DNA of 64,000 bases, from NCBI GenBank assembly GCA_034401795.1, contig CM067370.1, forward strand, positions 105,317,387 through 105,381,386, written 5' to 3'. The DNA comes from Chaetoderma sp. LZ-2023a. Lineage: Eukaryota; Mollusca; Caudofoveata; Chaetodermatida; Chaetodermatidae. A program made the position numbers and the translations under genes. The notes under the pieces were generated by a model. It did no database searches and was not told where the DNA came from. It worked only from the letters and a program-made list of their open reading frames with translations. Shown here in pieces: positions 34,816 to 44,984 of the stretch (position 1 is the stretch's first letter; each line of letters starts with the position of its first letter).

Positions 34816-35529
34816 GTATATTATCATCATGATAGTCATCATCGTCCTTGTCACATAGTATCTGCTATTTTTGTGGAATATTGTGAGTATTAGAAGGGAG
34901 GGATCACGCAAGCATCTAATGTCATTGTTTAAATATGTCATCTGTTTGCTGATATCGCAATCAAAGTGCCGTTGGTCTGTCACGAAAGGGGAAATATCTG
35001 TCAGGAAAGTGTCTGAATTCTATATCTTTGATGAATTTATGATTTACTTTTATAACGACATGGGACACGAGTTGATTTTAGGCAATCTCATCCCGCTTGG
35101 TTGATGCCGAATGGTGCTGTAGAGTATCGCTGGTGGACCCAACGGCTGTCTGGCGTATCTCCATTTTGTGAGGCTGAGATCATCAGGCTCTGATGATAGT
35201 ACTTAGATTATCCTGAACTGGACTATGCTTCTGGAGTGCGATTCCTGTTGTCTGTTGAGAGGGTGTTGGTGATATGATCCAATTATGTCTGGATACTGAC
35301 GTCATTGCATGTTGAAATACTCATGGACCGATAGGCAGATACCTCTGGTACCTTATGTTTGGCATAGCATCTGGTAGTGCTGCCTTTGTTTCGTAATTTC
35401 AGTGTTGGATGCATTGATGGCACCGCCATCATTGGTTCTTCTATGCTAAGAAGGAGTGTCTGAGTGGAGCGTTCAATGCCTAAAATTTGCTTAATAACAA
35501 AGCTATGTGCCACACCATACAATGATACA
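34816..35529. other. Unassigned stretch
   Basis: No gene or repeat unit was recognised. A minus-strand open frame of 79 codons (35283-35522) has no domain I know. Confidence 0.4.
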
Positions 35530-37236
35530 AAATGGTTTCTGAATTTTTGCCCAGATAAAAAATAAATTGATTTTCAAAATCTTTCCATATTTTTTCGGCA
35601 TTTGAACTTTGATAATTTTATGGCTGATTTGCATCCAGGTTATATGTATTATGCTGTGGTTACGGTTTTTCAAATGACAATTTAATCAGCAAAGACTTGC
35701 TTTTGAAACTTGAAACCTTGGGGATGAATATACATATGGGCAAGGATATGCATGACACTTGTTCTGGGGCTGGGCCCATGGGTCAAAAGGTCAAAATTGG
35801 CCAGTAATTATCGATTGTAATGCAACTCCTCCTAGACCATTTCAGATAGAAACTTAAAACTTTGGAGATGTTTACACATTTGGACAGGGTGCATGACACT
35901 TTTGGAATTTTGGCCTGACCCAAGGGGCAGGGCCCTGGGGGTGGTAAATGTGGGGTAAAAAATTAGATTTTTCCAAAGGTTGTCATGTCACATATTAATT
36001 TCAAGCCAATGATAAGTAGTCTACAGTACAAGGAATTATTTTGATCTTGGGTCAAACTGAGGGTAGGGGCGGGGGTCAAAGGGACAAAAGTGGGTACCAA
36101 TTGATTGTAATGCAACTCCTAGACCATTTCAGATAGAAACTTGAAACTTTGGGGATGATTGCACATATGGTCAGGGATGGGCATTTCACTTTTGGACTTT
36201 TGTTATACCCCAGGGGTAAGGTCCTTGGGGGTGGGAAATGTGAGGTAAAAAATAATAAATTTCCAACGGTTGTCATGTTGCATATCATTTCAAATCAATG
36301 ATGAGTGGGCACCAATCGAATGTAACGCAACTCCTAGACCATTTCACATCCATGTATTATGTATTATGCATGTATTATGCGGATGATTTTTGAAAATGTC
36401 TTCTTTTTTCAGACTATGAACTTTGCTTATGTTTGGACCATTTGCCTTTCTGTTAGCCCCAGGGTGCCAGTTGTCATTACAATGAACAATGAATTCAGGC
36501 TACTCCTGGGCAGAAAGACTTTATGGTTCAGTCTCCAAGCTATGCTTGCCCGATGGGTAGTACCATGGTTATTCTGAATCCGCATGTTGATTGTCAAATT
36601 TCAAAATTAGACTCCGGTGGTCCATCATATCCTTTGATCACAATTAATATACAGTGCAAGTAAGCTATTAGCTATCTTCTGATAGCTCTTGTGGAATTTT
36701 GGTATGACCCCAGCGTTATGGCCCTGGGGGTGGGAAATGTGGGGTAAAAAATAAAGGTTTGCCAACGGTGGTCATGTCACATATTTTGAAGCCAGTGATT
36801 AGTAGACTATGGTACAAGAAATTAGTTTGATCTTGGGTCAAACTGAGGGTAGGGGGTGTGGTCAAAAGTGGGAACCAATCATTTGTAATGCAACTCCTAG
36901 ACCATTTCACATAGAAACTTGAAACCTTCGGCATGATTACACATATGGCCAGGGATGTGCATGACACATTGAAATTTTTATATCGCACGCACGCACGCAC
37001 GCGCACGTGTGCATGTGCGCACACATGGCAGGGGTTGGCGAAATGGTGGGCAGAAAATAAATTTTATCAAATGTCGTCATGTCACATATCATTTTGAAGT
37101 TTGTAGTTAGTAGACTACTTACAAGCAATTATTTTGTTCTTGAGTTAATCTGAGGGCAGTGGCCAGGGTCGAATGGGCAATCTAATTCTATTTATGTACA
37201 TGGCTTGGACATTTGGTATCTTCTGATACCGCTTGT
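35530..37236 (+). repeat. B-family repeat block, one copy ending inside another
   Basis: Four units of about 210-270 bp contain CAACTCCT.GACCATTTCA, GAAACTTGAAAC, ACACATATGG.CAGGG, CCCTGGGGGTGG, AATGTGGGGTAAAAAAT and TTGATCTTGGGTCAAACTGA. One 3' end is at 36692: GCTATC-TTCT-GATAGC then TCTTGT. The text then continues mid-unit (GGAATTTTGGTATGACCC) to a second 3' end at 37236: GGTATC-TTCT-GATACC then GCTTGT. A CACG dinucleotide-like run lies at 36985-37022. Nothing codes. Confidence 0.78.
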
Positions 37237-37833
37237 CTGGTTAAGGGTTTTTATAAACCATTCTTTTTCAACAACGGAAATTTAACAAAATTTTACTGCA
37301 GCATTAAATACTATACAGGGGTACTCTCCGCATCATTATCTATTTCATTTTGGGAAATTTCTGCTTTTTCACAGTTTTGGACATTGAATTGTTTTCATGG
37401 TTTTTGTGTTAAGGATTTCTATGGACCATGTAACTGAACTATGATCATTCAGATTTCACTGAAACTACAGAAGTGTTCTATGCAATACAGGGATATCATC
37501 TGCATCATTACTGATAAGATTTTGGGCAATTTTACTACTTTTTTCACGGTTTTGGACTTCAAACTTTTTTCATGTTTGTTTTGATGTAGTTTTTTATGGA
37601 CCACTCATTTTCAACAGTGGCTCACCAAATATCAACAAGATTTTACAGCAGAGTTATATACTATGATCAGACTATCTGCAGTTTGGTAAAGAGTTTCCAT
37701 GTTTGATTGGTTACACTTGTTTGGTGGTGCATTACTGAATATTTGTATTACAAACCATGCCAAGTTTGCTTTGCCAATCAACACTATCCATGCCTTTACA
37801 GGCGAGACATTGTACGCTTCAGCGTTCTTGTTT
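37237..37833 (+). repeat. D-family repeat, 5'-truncated
   Basis: Two to three units with TTCAACAACGG, ACTGCAGCATTAAATACTAT, CATCATTA and TTTTTCACGGTTTTGGAC, then the D tail CTTTACAGGCGAGACATTG, ACGC-TTCA-GCGT and TCTTGTTT at 37833. It begins right after a B-family end. Confidence 0.72.
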
Positions 37834-38298
37834 ATATAAACTTGTCCTCTGGTGATCTCCACAAAGGAATGAAATGTCACAGGGTAGAATTACAATTCAC
37901 ATAGGAGCCACTTGTATGGCATGGGTATTGCCTACACACATGGAATCTCCCGTCATGTGAACATCACTGAAAAGTTTTGCCACGGACCAAACCCAGCTAG
38001 AACTGCTAGGGGAAAATGGTGTACAGGATCACAACAGGCTATGCCTGATTCTTCCAGGATTTAACCAATCATAAGACTGGTATCCCACAGCAGCTGTGCT
38101 CAACCAATGAAAGCCAGTGGCCACATCCTGGTACTTGTACCAATTTTTATGACTGGTGAACCTCTCCCTCATCCTAGCCAACGAGACATAATCTACATGT
38201 ATTAAACATAGGAAGGCATCATTCTTAGATTCATGCGGAAGCCTGTACCTAATCACCGCCAAGTCATTATAAATGTGAATTGACAATTAATAATCAGT
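37834..38298. other. Non-coding stretch, nothing recognised
   Basis: A minus-strand open frame of 85 codons (38029-38286) shows no known domain and no splice-site context that I can support. Confidence 0.4.
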
Positions 38299-38512
38299 CT
38301 CTTGAATATTTTGAAACTAATTTGCTTGGAAACTGGTAGCACCCAGTCAAATTAGTTTCAAAATATTTTAAAATCTTACATGTATAGTGAGCTACCTTAG
38401 ATTTAGATTTCTGGGAATTCAGATTTCAAAGTTCCAAATTATTCCAATACATGTACAGAGTGGGTGGAATTTAGCTATAAAAGGACGTGTCATAGCTAGA
38501 AATGGATCCGGC
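38299..38512. repeat. Hairpin-B plus right end of an E-family element
   Basis: CTTGAATATTTTGAAACTAA with AGTCAAATTAGTTTCAAAAT forms the palindrome (38299-38370). GTGGGTGGAATTTAGCTATA and ATAGCTAGAAATGGATCC follow as in other E-family right ends. Confidence 0.65.
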
Positions 38513-38589
38513 TTCTTGTCCTGACACTAGTGGTAAGTGTCCGTTGAGTCTGGATGCCAATACACTGTTTGCGCGCTCCTTTTATAGTC

Positions 38590-39040
38590 TTGGTCTACAC
38601 TGGGTGTACCCGGATGTACCCGATCTTTAGGGTACATACCCAGCTTTAGTGGTGAATTCCTATTGTTCTCGTCTGTTTGTACCTTGTTATCCGTGTGGAT
38701 GTACCCACTTCAGTATGTATATTTGTACCTGAAGTGTGGGACTTTGTGTACCCGTTTGGTTGTGTAATGGTGCGGATGTACCCGGTTGTTGGTGGTTTTG
38801 TACGTGGTTTGATGCAGTATGCAATTTAATTGAGACATCATTGTTGGGATTTTGATGTACCCGGTTTTATGTGTTTTATAAGGACTGTCACAGAATAAAA
38901 TAAAGATTGTCAGTTAAAGGTGGTCAGTTATGGCTGAGGTTTTCCTATAAAAGGTTTTAATTAATTAGTTGGTATTGTTCTATTTGTTTTGGAGCCCTCC
39001 CTGTTTGATCTAGACTCTTGGCGTTTTGTACCCGTGTTTG
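38590..39040. repeat. GTACCCG-rich segment
   Basis: The word GTACCC occurs seven times and its complement GGGTAC once in 450 bp, mostly as GATGTACCCGG or TGTACCCG. No reading frame runs through it. Its clustered short word recalls the TTCCGG cluster in DIRS-1, but no DIRS motif was found around it. Confidence 0.55.
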
Positions 39041-39269
39041 GGTTATACTCATCAGAGGAACAAAACTGTCTTTGTAATGTTAAGACATTGTTTTCCAGTA
39101 TTTTTACTGGAGATGTGTATATTGTAATAGTCATATTTAGTAGTATGAGTAGCATGGAGTGATTTTATTTTAAAATCTAGTTTTAGATTTTTTGGAGAAT
39201 GATTGGCTGTATGCTACATACTTACCTTAATCTAGATTGTTTAGGCTGTCAATTTTCTCATGGAATTAA

Positions 39270-39444
39270 ACGTCGATTTGCAGTCAAAGAGATTACTTTT
39301 AAAAATGTATCAATGCAATGACTGGCTCGGTTATAGAGCCAGTCATTCTAGTGTTAAATTTTCAAAAATAATCTTGGTCCACAGATGAACATTTCTCATG
39401 CACGAGGCAGGGATTTTTGGCGAGCTTTAGTGTTAAAGGGTTAA
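39270..39444. repeat. Hairpin-A element
   Basis: GTCGATTTGCAGTCAAAGAG at the left, GACTGGCTCGGTTATAGAGC at the centre, mirrored CAGTCATTCTAG, and TTAGTGTTAAAGGGTTAA at the right end. Confidence 0.85.
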
Positions 39445-40341
39445 TAACGCTTGTACATTTCAGCTTTCTTTGGCTTCAGTAGGTATTGCTTTCAATCACT
39501 ACATAATTGTTGCCTATTGTATATAACACAAGAAAGGGTGTGACCATACACTAGCATTTCACAACTTTGAGCGTGATCTAAATGTTCTGGAAACTCCAAA
39601 AAATCTACAATGTGACCAAAATTTGTGTTGGGGAGGAGTGGGTTGGGTGTGGGAGGCGGCGGTAGGGTCTGCAATCTCTGATTGCTCTTGTTTATTGACC
39701 ACGATGACCGCTTGCCTAGATGGTGTTTTTAGGCATCTGGCCATGAAGAGCCACCACTTGTGGACTTTGCTGTCAGAAAATACAAATACCATGTGTTCAT
39801 CAATACCAGCACTGGTATATTCTAATGTGGCAAGATATATACTGTACATAACATATATATGTTAAATATAGAATTGGTAGCCTTAATCAGCCATATCATT
39901 CTGTTTTCAAAAGGTATCGCCATTAAATGCCACAGCTACAAATAATATCATGAACGTGTTTTTGATATGATGAACTTCTTAAATCTGATGGAATAAATAA
40001 CGACACAGGAAGTCATCAAAAGTAAAAGGATATTTAGCTGTCTTCTAGACCATTACATGCTGCAACCTGTGTTGTTCTGTCCCCATGATACAAAAGCCTC
40101 CGCCCACTTATTACAGTAGGCGGTCGATTGATTATTGGAGAATTATATGTGCGATACCGTGACAACCGTGAGAGAATACCTCGCTAGATATTATTTTCGT
40201 CATAGCTTAGCTGGCTGCTAGATGATATGGTAGCAATAACTTTATAAGCATGATTATGATGGAGATATTTTGTGTGGGCAGGTGTCAAGAGGAGATCATT
40301 CATATTAATATATAACTGATATGTTACCCGCATCAATATGC
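39445..40341. other. Non-coding stretch, nothing recognised
   Basis: Open frames on both strands at 39492-39865 overlap each other and show no domain. No repeat unit was identified. Confidence 0.4.
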
Positions 40342-40574
40342 CTTAACTCTTTAATGGGGAGGTGGGGGGGGGGTCGTGGTTAGGGGTGGGGGCATGGGTA
40401 AGATTGGTAAAATAAATTTATGCTATGTCCATTTGCGGGCCAATGGAGAAGTATTTTTGAAGATGTATCACTGCAATGACTGGTTCAGTCATCGAATTTG
40501 CAAAATGTCCCCCTTGGCTTGCACATCACTATTGCAGACCCATGTTTTTTGGCTGACTTGACCATTAAAGCTTA
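40342..40574. repeat. Hairpin-A element, right arm shortened
   Basis: TTAACTCTTTAATGG, GTCCATTTGCGGGCCAATGG and AAGTATTTTTGAAGATGTAT are the left arm; the right arm is cut after TTCAGTCATCGAATTTGC. It ends TTGACCATTAAAGC. Confidence 0.7.
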
Positions 40575-40815
40575 AATTGCACAGTACGATATTGATTAAT
40601 AGGTTTCAGCTATTGGCTCTGACCTAGACTTGTGCGATTATGTGAATAAATCGTAAATCACGATTATTTCTTAAATTGTTAATTTATATGATTAAAAATT
40701 ATATAATTGAAAAATCGTGAATAAGTTCTACTGCATAAAATATTTCAAATCCTACAATTTAATTACTTTTTAATGTGATCGGTCACAAAAATGTATATTT
40801 TGCTTAGTGAGTGTA

Positions 40816-40912
40816 TGTCCATTTGCAGGCCAAGAGAAGAATCGAGCCAGGGATTCCAGTGATACCTTTTCAAAAATAGTCTTCTCTTGGCCTGCAAATG
40901 GACTTTTCTAAA
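40816..40912. repeat. Hairpin-A element, centre deleted
   Basis: GTCCATTTGCAGGCCAAGAG and AAGAATCGAGCC, then TTTTCAAAAATAGTCTTCTC and TTGGCCTGCAAATGGAC. The left arm lost its ATTTTTG part. Confidence 0.82.
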
Positions 40913-41744
40913 CACCATTGCAGATTTCATCATTGATATGCTTCTGTTGTTATGTTTGGATAATTTGTGCCCAAGGTGGTTAATCGCGATTATTCTTAAA
41001 TAATCGATCGTGATCAATCAAAGCAATAATTGCAGAAGCCTACCCTTACCACAGCAATATTTTGCGTGGCGGGTGGGTGGGTTGGTATTGAATATGTAGG
41101 CGGGTTTAGTTTTGCGCAACGAGCCAGGCCATGACATATTTTTATTCTTGGTCATTTCAGATCTTGGCCTCACCAGAATATTTTAATTAAGAATTTGACT
41201 ATTGCTAAGTATCAATCCGTAATATAAATTGAGTTTTAATCAGCCTGAAAATATGCATTGAAATACCAAATTACTGTCTTGTTGTAATGAAGCATTTTAA
41301 AATCATCACATTTTATATGCATATTTGACTGAATTATTCAGTCTAAATTCAAGTGCATTCAACTAAGTCACAATTTGTGTCATTAAATCATGATGTATTA
41401 GTCAGGTAGCAATGGCCAATGATTTCAGATGCTGTATCACAGGAAAATTCCTAATATTCACTCATTCTCTACCATTTCACAGAGCAGTTGCTGCAGAGAG
41501 TCATATATTTTCTAGTTCAAGAGTCTCTAGAAGAGCTAGGGTTTCAAGATGAAGACTATATCATATGCTTTCTATTCATCACATTGTGGGTAGGGAAGTG
41601 TTTCAAGATGAAGAGCATTGCATCAGTCATAGGAGGAGTTTTAAGGGTAGAGGGGTGAACATCATCCATCGACATGAAAAATGAATACTTTCACTTAAAT
41701 ATAAGGTCAATGGATATATCCGACCTGTCTCTTACGTATATGAT
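40913..41744. other. Non-coding stretch
   Basis: TCG/ATTA-rich words (TAATCGCGATTATTC, ATAATCGATCGTGATC) at 40980-41025 pair with similar text at 40.63-40.73 and 19.6-19.8 kb. Nothing coding was seen. Confidence 0.4.
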
Positions 41745-42075
41745 GTCATGATCAGTTACGTCACATGGAGGCTGAGTCACAATCAAAATATGTAATGAAT
41801 GGCGTGTATAAGCTCCGTCATGAAGATTGAATAGTCCGTTAAGTGAACAAAATTTGTCTTTTCTGTTTAATAAACATTCTGTTGAATATTTTGAAACTAA
41901 TTTGACTGGGCAAGCACCCAGGCAAATTAGTCTCAAAATATTCAACAGCTTACCTGTATAGTTTTCTGGAAATTGAGATTCAGGGAGTTCATGGTTCGAT
42001 CAATCCCAACACAGACAAAGCATGGGTGGAACTTAACTATGAAATGGTTGGGCATAAATAAAATTGGATTCCGCC
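41745..42075. repeat. E-family element copy with internal hairpin-B
   Basis: ATGATCAGTTACGTCACATG and GTATAAGCTCCGTCATGAAG at the left, a hairpin-B palindrome (41879-41948), then GTTCGATCAATCCCAACACA, GGGTGGAACTTAACTATG and AAAATTGGATTCC at the right. Confidence 0.68.
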
Positions 42076-42539
42076 ATTGACAATCATTGAGGAAAATTTT
42101 TATTTTTGTTGACCAATCATGACTAGTAAAGGATTAAGTCACATTTATGAGGTTCATGAATTATTTGTAAATTTGCTTTGTGTCAGTGACTGGTTGCTCC
42201 ATTCATTAATATATAATGTATCTGTCTATCAGCAAACCCTTCCTCCAATACAACTATTGGTACACGGATTGATGTGTGTTCCAGCCAAATCTCTCAAGAT
42301 TGTGACAGGTGGAGCAAGATGACCTGTTTATCTGACCACTTGTATCATAGTTAAATCTAATTTGAGCGAAATTCCTGTGATATAATCTATAATCTGGCCA
42401 TAATAATCACAGATTTGGTGTTTCATGAATTAGTCTATGAATTAGATATTAGCTTCAGGTACAAGAATCTTAAGGCAGTCACTAGAGACACTACATTAAT
42501 TATCCAATTCAATTGGAGCAAAAAATGGTTCATATACCT

Positions 42540-42740
42540 TTAATTGTCAAAATTTGTGTTGAAAAATGTCCAAATTTGCAGACCATGAGAAGAATTTTTT
42601 TAATTTATTGCTGGGTCACTAACACAACACACCCAGTAGATTTCAATCAAGCGGGAAATTTTCAAAAATAATTTCCTACAAATGTATATTCAATTAAGCC
42701 AAACTATAAATTTTCTTTAAGATTAAATGGTTAAAGAATT
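42540..42740. repeat. Hairpin-A element, diverged
   Basis: AATGTCCAAATTTGCAGACC and GAAATTTTCAAAAATAATTT remain of the two arms. The centre is replaced by other sequence. Confidence 0.6.
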
Positions 42741-42779
42741 ATATACAGTAAAACTGTTTTTAGTCACAAACTTATGAAG

Positions 42780-43213
42780 TACAAACAATGTACCTTTCCT
42801 GTGTTTATCCATCAATTATATGTCGTTATAATCACCTACGCTACGTGTACGATAACGTTATAATCAATTATGTCAGGGGTGACGTAGATTGGTTCGTAAT
42901 GAACGCTTAATTGATGAAGGACTAAGTGTTGTTGTATGAATTGTGTCTATCATTTAAATAAACATGCTGTGGAATATTTTGAAACTCATTTGACTGGCTG
43001 TTGTTGCTGCCATAGGGCAGCAACAACAGCCAGTCAAATGAGTTTCAAAATATGCAACAGCACCAGGTCAAATTAGTTTCAAAATATTCAAGAGCTAGTG
43101 CCTCTATACTTTTCTCGAAATTGAGAGGCCAGTATCGATCGATCCCATCAGTTAAAGCATTTGCGGAGATAAGCTAGAGATGGGTGGGGCATAGCTAAAA
43201 CTGGATTCCTCCA
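42780..43213. repeat. E-family element copy with hairpin-B
   Basis: Contains a near-perfect palindrome at 42966-43060 centred on GCTGCCATAGGGCAGC, then a second half-arm to 43095. The right end has ATCGATCGATCCCATC, GAGATGGGTGGGGCATAGC and TAAAACTGGATTCC. Confidence 0.75.
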
Positions 43214-43243
43214 TTAATCGCCATAAACAGGTTACGGAGGTAG

Positions 43244-43443
43244 TTAACCCTGTTAACCCTTAAATTTGTTCAAGAAAATTTCAATTTTCTCAAAGAAAAT
43301 GTCCATTTGCAGACCAAGAGAAGATACCGAGCCAGTCATTCCAGTGGTAAATTAAAAAAAATTGTGTTCTCTTGGCCTGGAAATGGAGATTTCTCAAGAC
43401 CACTGCAGAAGCTGTTTTTGGCTGATACAAGTGTTAAAGGGTT
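43244..43443. repeat. Hairpin-A element
   Basis: TTAACCCTTAAATTTGTTCA at the left end, GTCCATTTGCAGACCAAGAG, then CGAGCCAGTCATTCCAGTGG and TCTCTTGGCCTGGAAATGGA, ending AAGTGTTAAAGGG. Part of the left arm is deleted. Confidence 0.85.
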
Positions 43444-43496
43444 ATATATAGTATGCCATTTGGTGTAAAAAGATGGCAAAATATTCGATAAAGTGT

Positions 43497-43720
43497 CTTA
43501 ACTATTTAATGGTCAATTTGGAAGAGTTTCTAGTGATCTTGAAGTATGCCCATTTGAAGGTCAAGAGAAGGCTATTTTTGAAGGTTTATCACAGGAATGC
43601 CTGGCTTAATAACCGAGCCAATCATTCCATTGGTAAAAATGGTCATATCGCCTGTAAATAGACTTCCAATATGCAACTATTTATATTTTCTATACCAATC
43701 TTGACCATTAACTGGTTGAA
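43497..43720. repeat. Hairpin-A element
   Basis: TTAACTATTTAATGGTCAAT and GCCCATTTGAAGGTCAAGAG at the left; centre GCTTAATAACCGAGCC; right end TTGACCATTAACTGGTTGAA. It lies 160 bases upstream of the second liprin exon. Confidence 0.82.
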
Positions 43721-43878
43721 TAACTCCATTCTTTGGCTCCAAAAGATGGATGGTCTCTTTTGCCAGTTTGACTGCGTAATACATGTGGTTTGTTCAAGAT
43801 CATACAAGTACAGTTAAATGAAATTGTTCCTATTTTTTAAATAAATATATATTGATCATATTCAATGTTGATTTTCAG

Positions 43879-44028
43879 TTGTTTACAATGCGAGAACTGC
43901 AGACAAAATCCCGGCATTCAAGTGGCAGCACAGAAGAATGTAACAAGCTATCAAAAACAGGGTCCATAGAATCGACGACACCGTCGACGCTAATGCAAGA
44001 TGGTGAAGTAAAAGAAGCATATCCTAAG
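43879..44028 (+). CDS. PPFIA: Liprin-alpha exon (50 codons, linker)
   Basis: The acceptor is TTGATTTTCAG and the donor is AAG|GTATTA; the exon is exactly 50 codons, phase 0. It encodes LFTMRELQTKSRHSSGSTEE and a Ser/Thr-rich continuation ending GEVKEAYPK. In vertebrate liprin-alphas the corresponding stretch between the EEELA coiled coil and RLSNGSID contains ALREQ and SSEGSTES, so MREL and SSGSTEE align plausibly. This linker is the least conserved part of the region, so the exon is called mainly from its phase, splice sites and position between two firm exons. The acceptor has a modest pyrimidine tract. Confidence 0.8.
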
Positions 44029-44208
44029 GTATTATATCAATCGCTTCATTCAACATCTGGCGGTGACACTGCCTGGGAATGCTAACTCCCGGTGTAGATT
44101 CCATGTAATCATCACCAGCTCTAGAGCGGTATAAGAGGGTAGTGGTTCTGTAGGGCTTGGAATTGAGCGAGCGATTTCTAGTTATGCCCCACCCATTTCT
44201 ACCTCATA

Positions 44209-44399
44209 AGAAATTTCCATTTGTAGAACAAGAGAAGACTATTTTTAGACAATTTACCAATACAATAACCAACTCGGTTATAGAGCCAGTCATTGCACTG
44301 GTGAATTTTCAAAAATAGTTCTCTTGATCTGCAGATAGACATTTCCCGATGCCACTACAGAAGCCATTTTTGGCCAGCTTGAGTGTTAATCCTTTCAGC
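44209..44399. repeat. Hairpin-A element
   Basis: TTTCCATTTGTAGAACAAGA, AGACTATTTTTAGACAATTT, centre CTCGGTTATAGAGCCAG, then GAATTTTCAAAAATAG and GATCTGCAGATAGAC, ending GAGTGTTAATCC. Confidence 0.85.
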
Positions 44400-44444
44400 G
44401 ATGAATTCCCCATATCTCATTTTCAAGGCATTCACACAGGAAAA

Positions 44445-44535
44445 CTGTTGAATATTTTGAAATTAATTTAACTGGAAGCCATTGCTGCCTTAGACAGCAA
44501 CATATTTGAGTCAAATTAATTTCAAAATATTCAAC
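44445..44535. repeat. Hairpin-B element
   Basis: CTGTTGAATATTTTGAAATT at the left, TTGCTGCCTTAGACAGCAA at the centre and AATTTCAAAATATTCAACG at the right. Confidence 0.88.
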
Positions 44536-44984
44536 GTAATAAGTTTTATATCGTAAAGAATTTCCTTGTTCAGGGATTTGTCAGTTAAAGGGTTAATGTA
44601 CATTACATAACATAAGAATGTTTTTGCTGATCCTTAGATACCTGAATTGTTAGATTTTTAGCTTCAGTTCCCTTTAGTGTGATAACTGTTCTTTGTTTTG
44701 GAAGGAATGTTGCTATATGCTATAGAGAGATCCATTTCTAGCGAAACTCTGTCCATTTCTAGTGAATCTCTACCAACATTGTAAGCATATTGAAATTGAT
44801 TTGACCATTTGAAACCTGAATTCCCAGAATATAAATTTCAAGGTAACTATACAGGGAAGCTGTTGAATATTTTGAAACTAATTTGACTGGAAACTGTTTT
44901 GACCTATTGATCAAACGCATAGAATTTGTACACATTGTATGTATGTATGATTACTGTATTCTGCGGCTGTAGTAGTAGAAACAT

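Larger units (their letters stand above)
44029..44984. other. Start of 15-kb intron: hairpins and E-family ends
   Basis: Contains a left-end-like E-family segment (TTTCTAGTTATGCCCCACCC, 44176-44200), a hairpin-A copy (44209-44399), a hairpin-B copy (44445-44535) and another half hairpin-B (44863-44893). No coding sequence. Confidence 0.6.

Noticed and set aside
35283-35522. 79-codon minus-strand frame that looks protein-like
   Set aside because: No domain, no splice context and no second copy was recognised, so it is left as unassigned.
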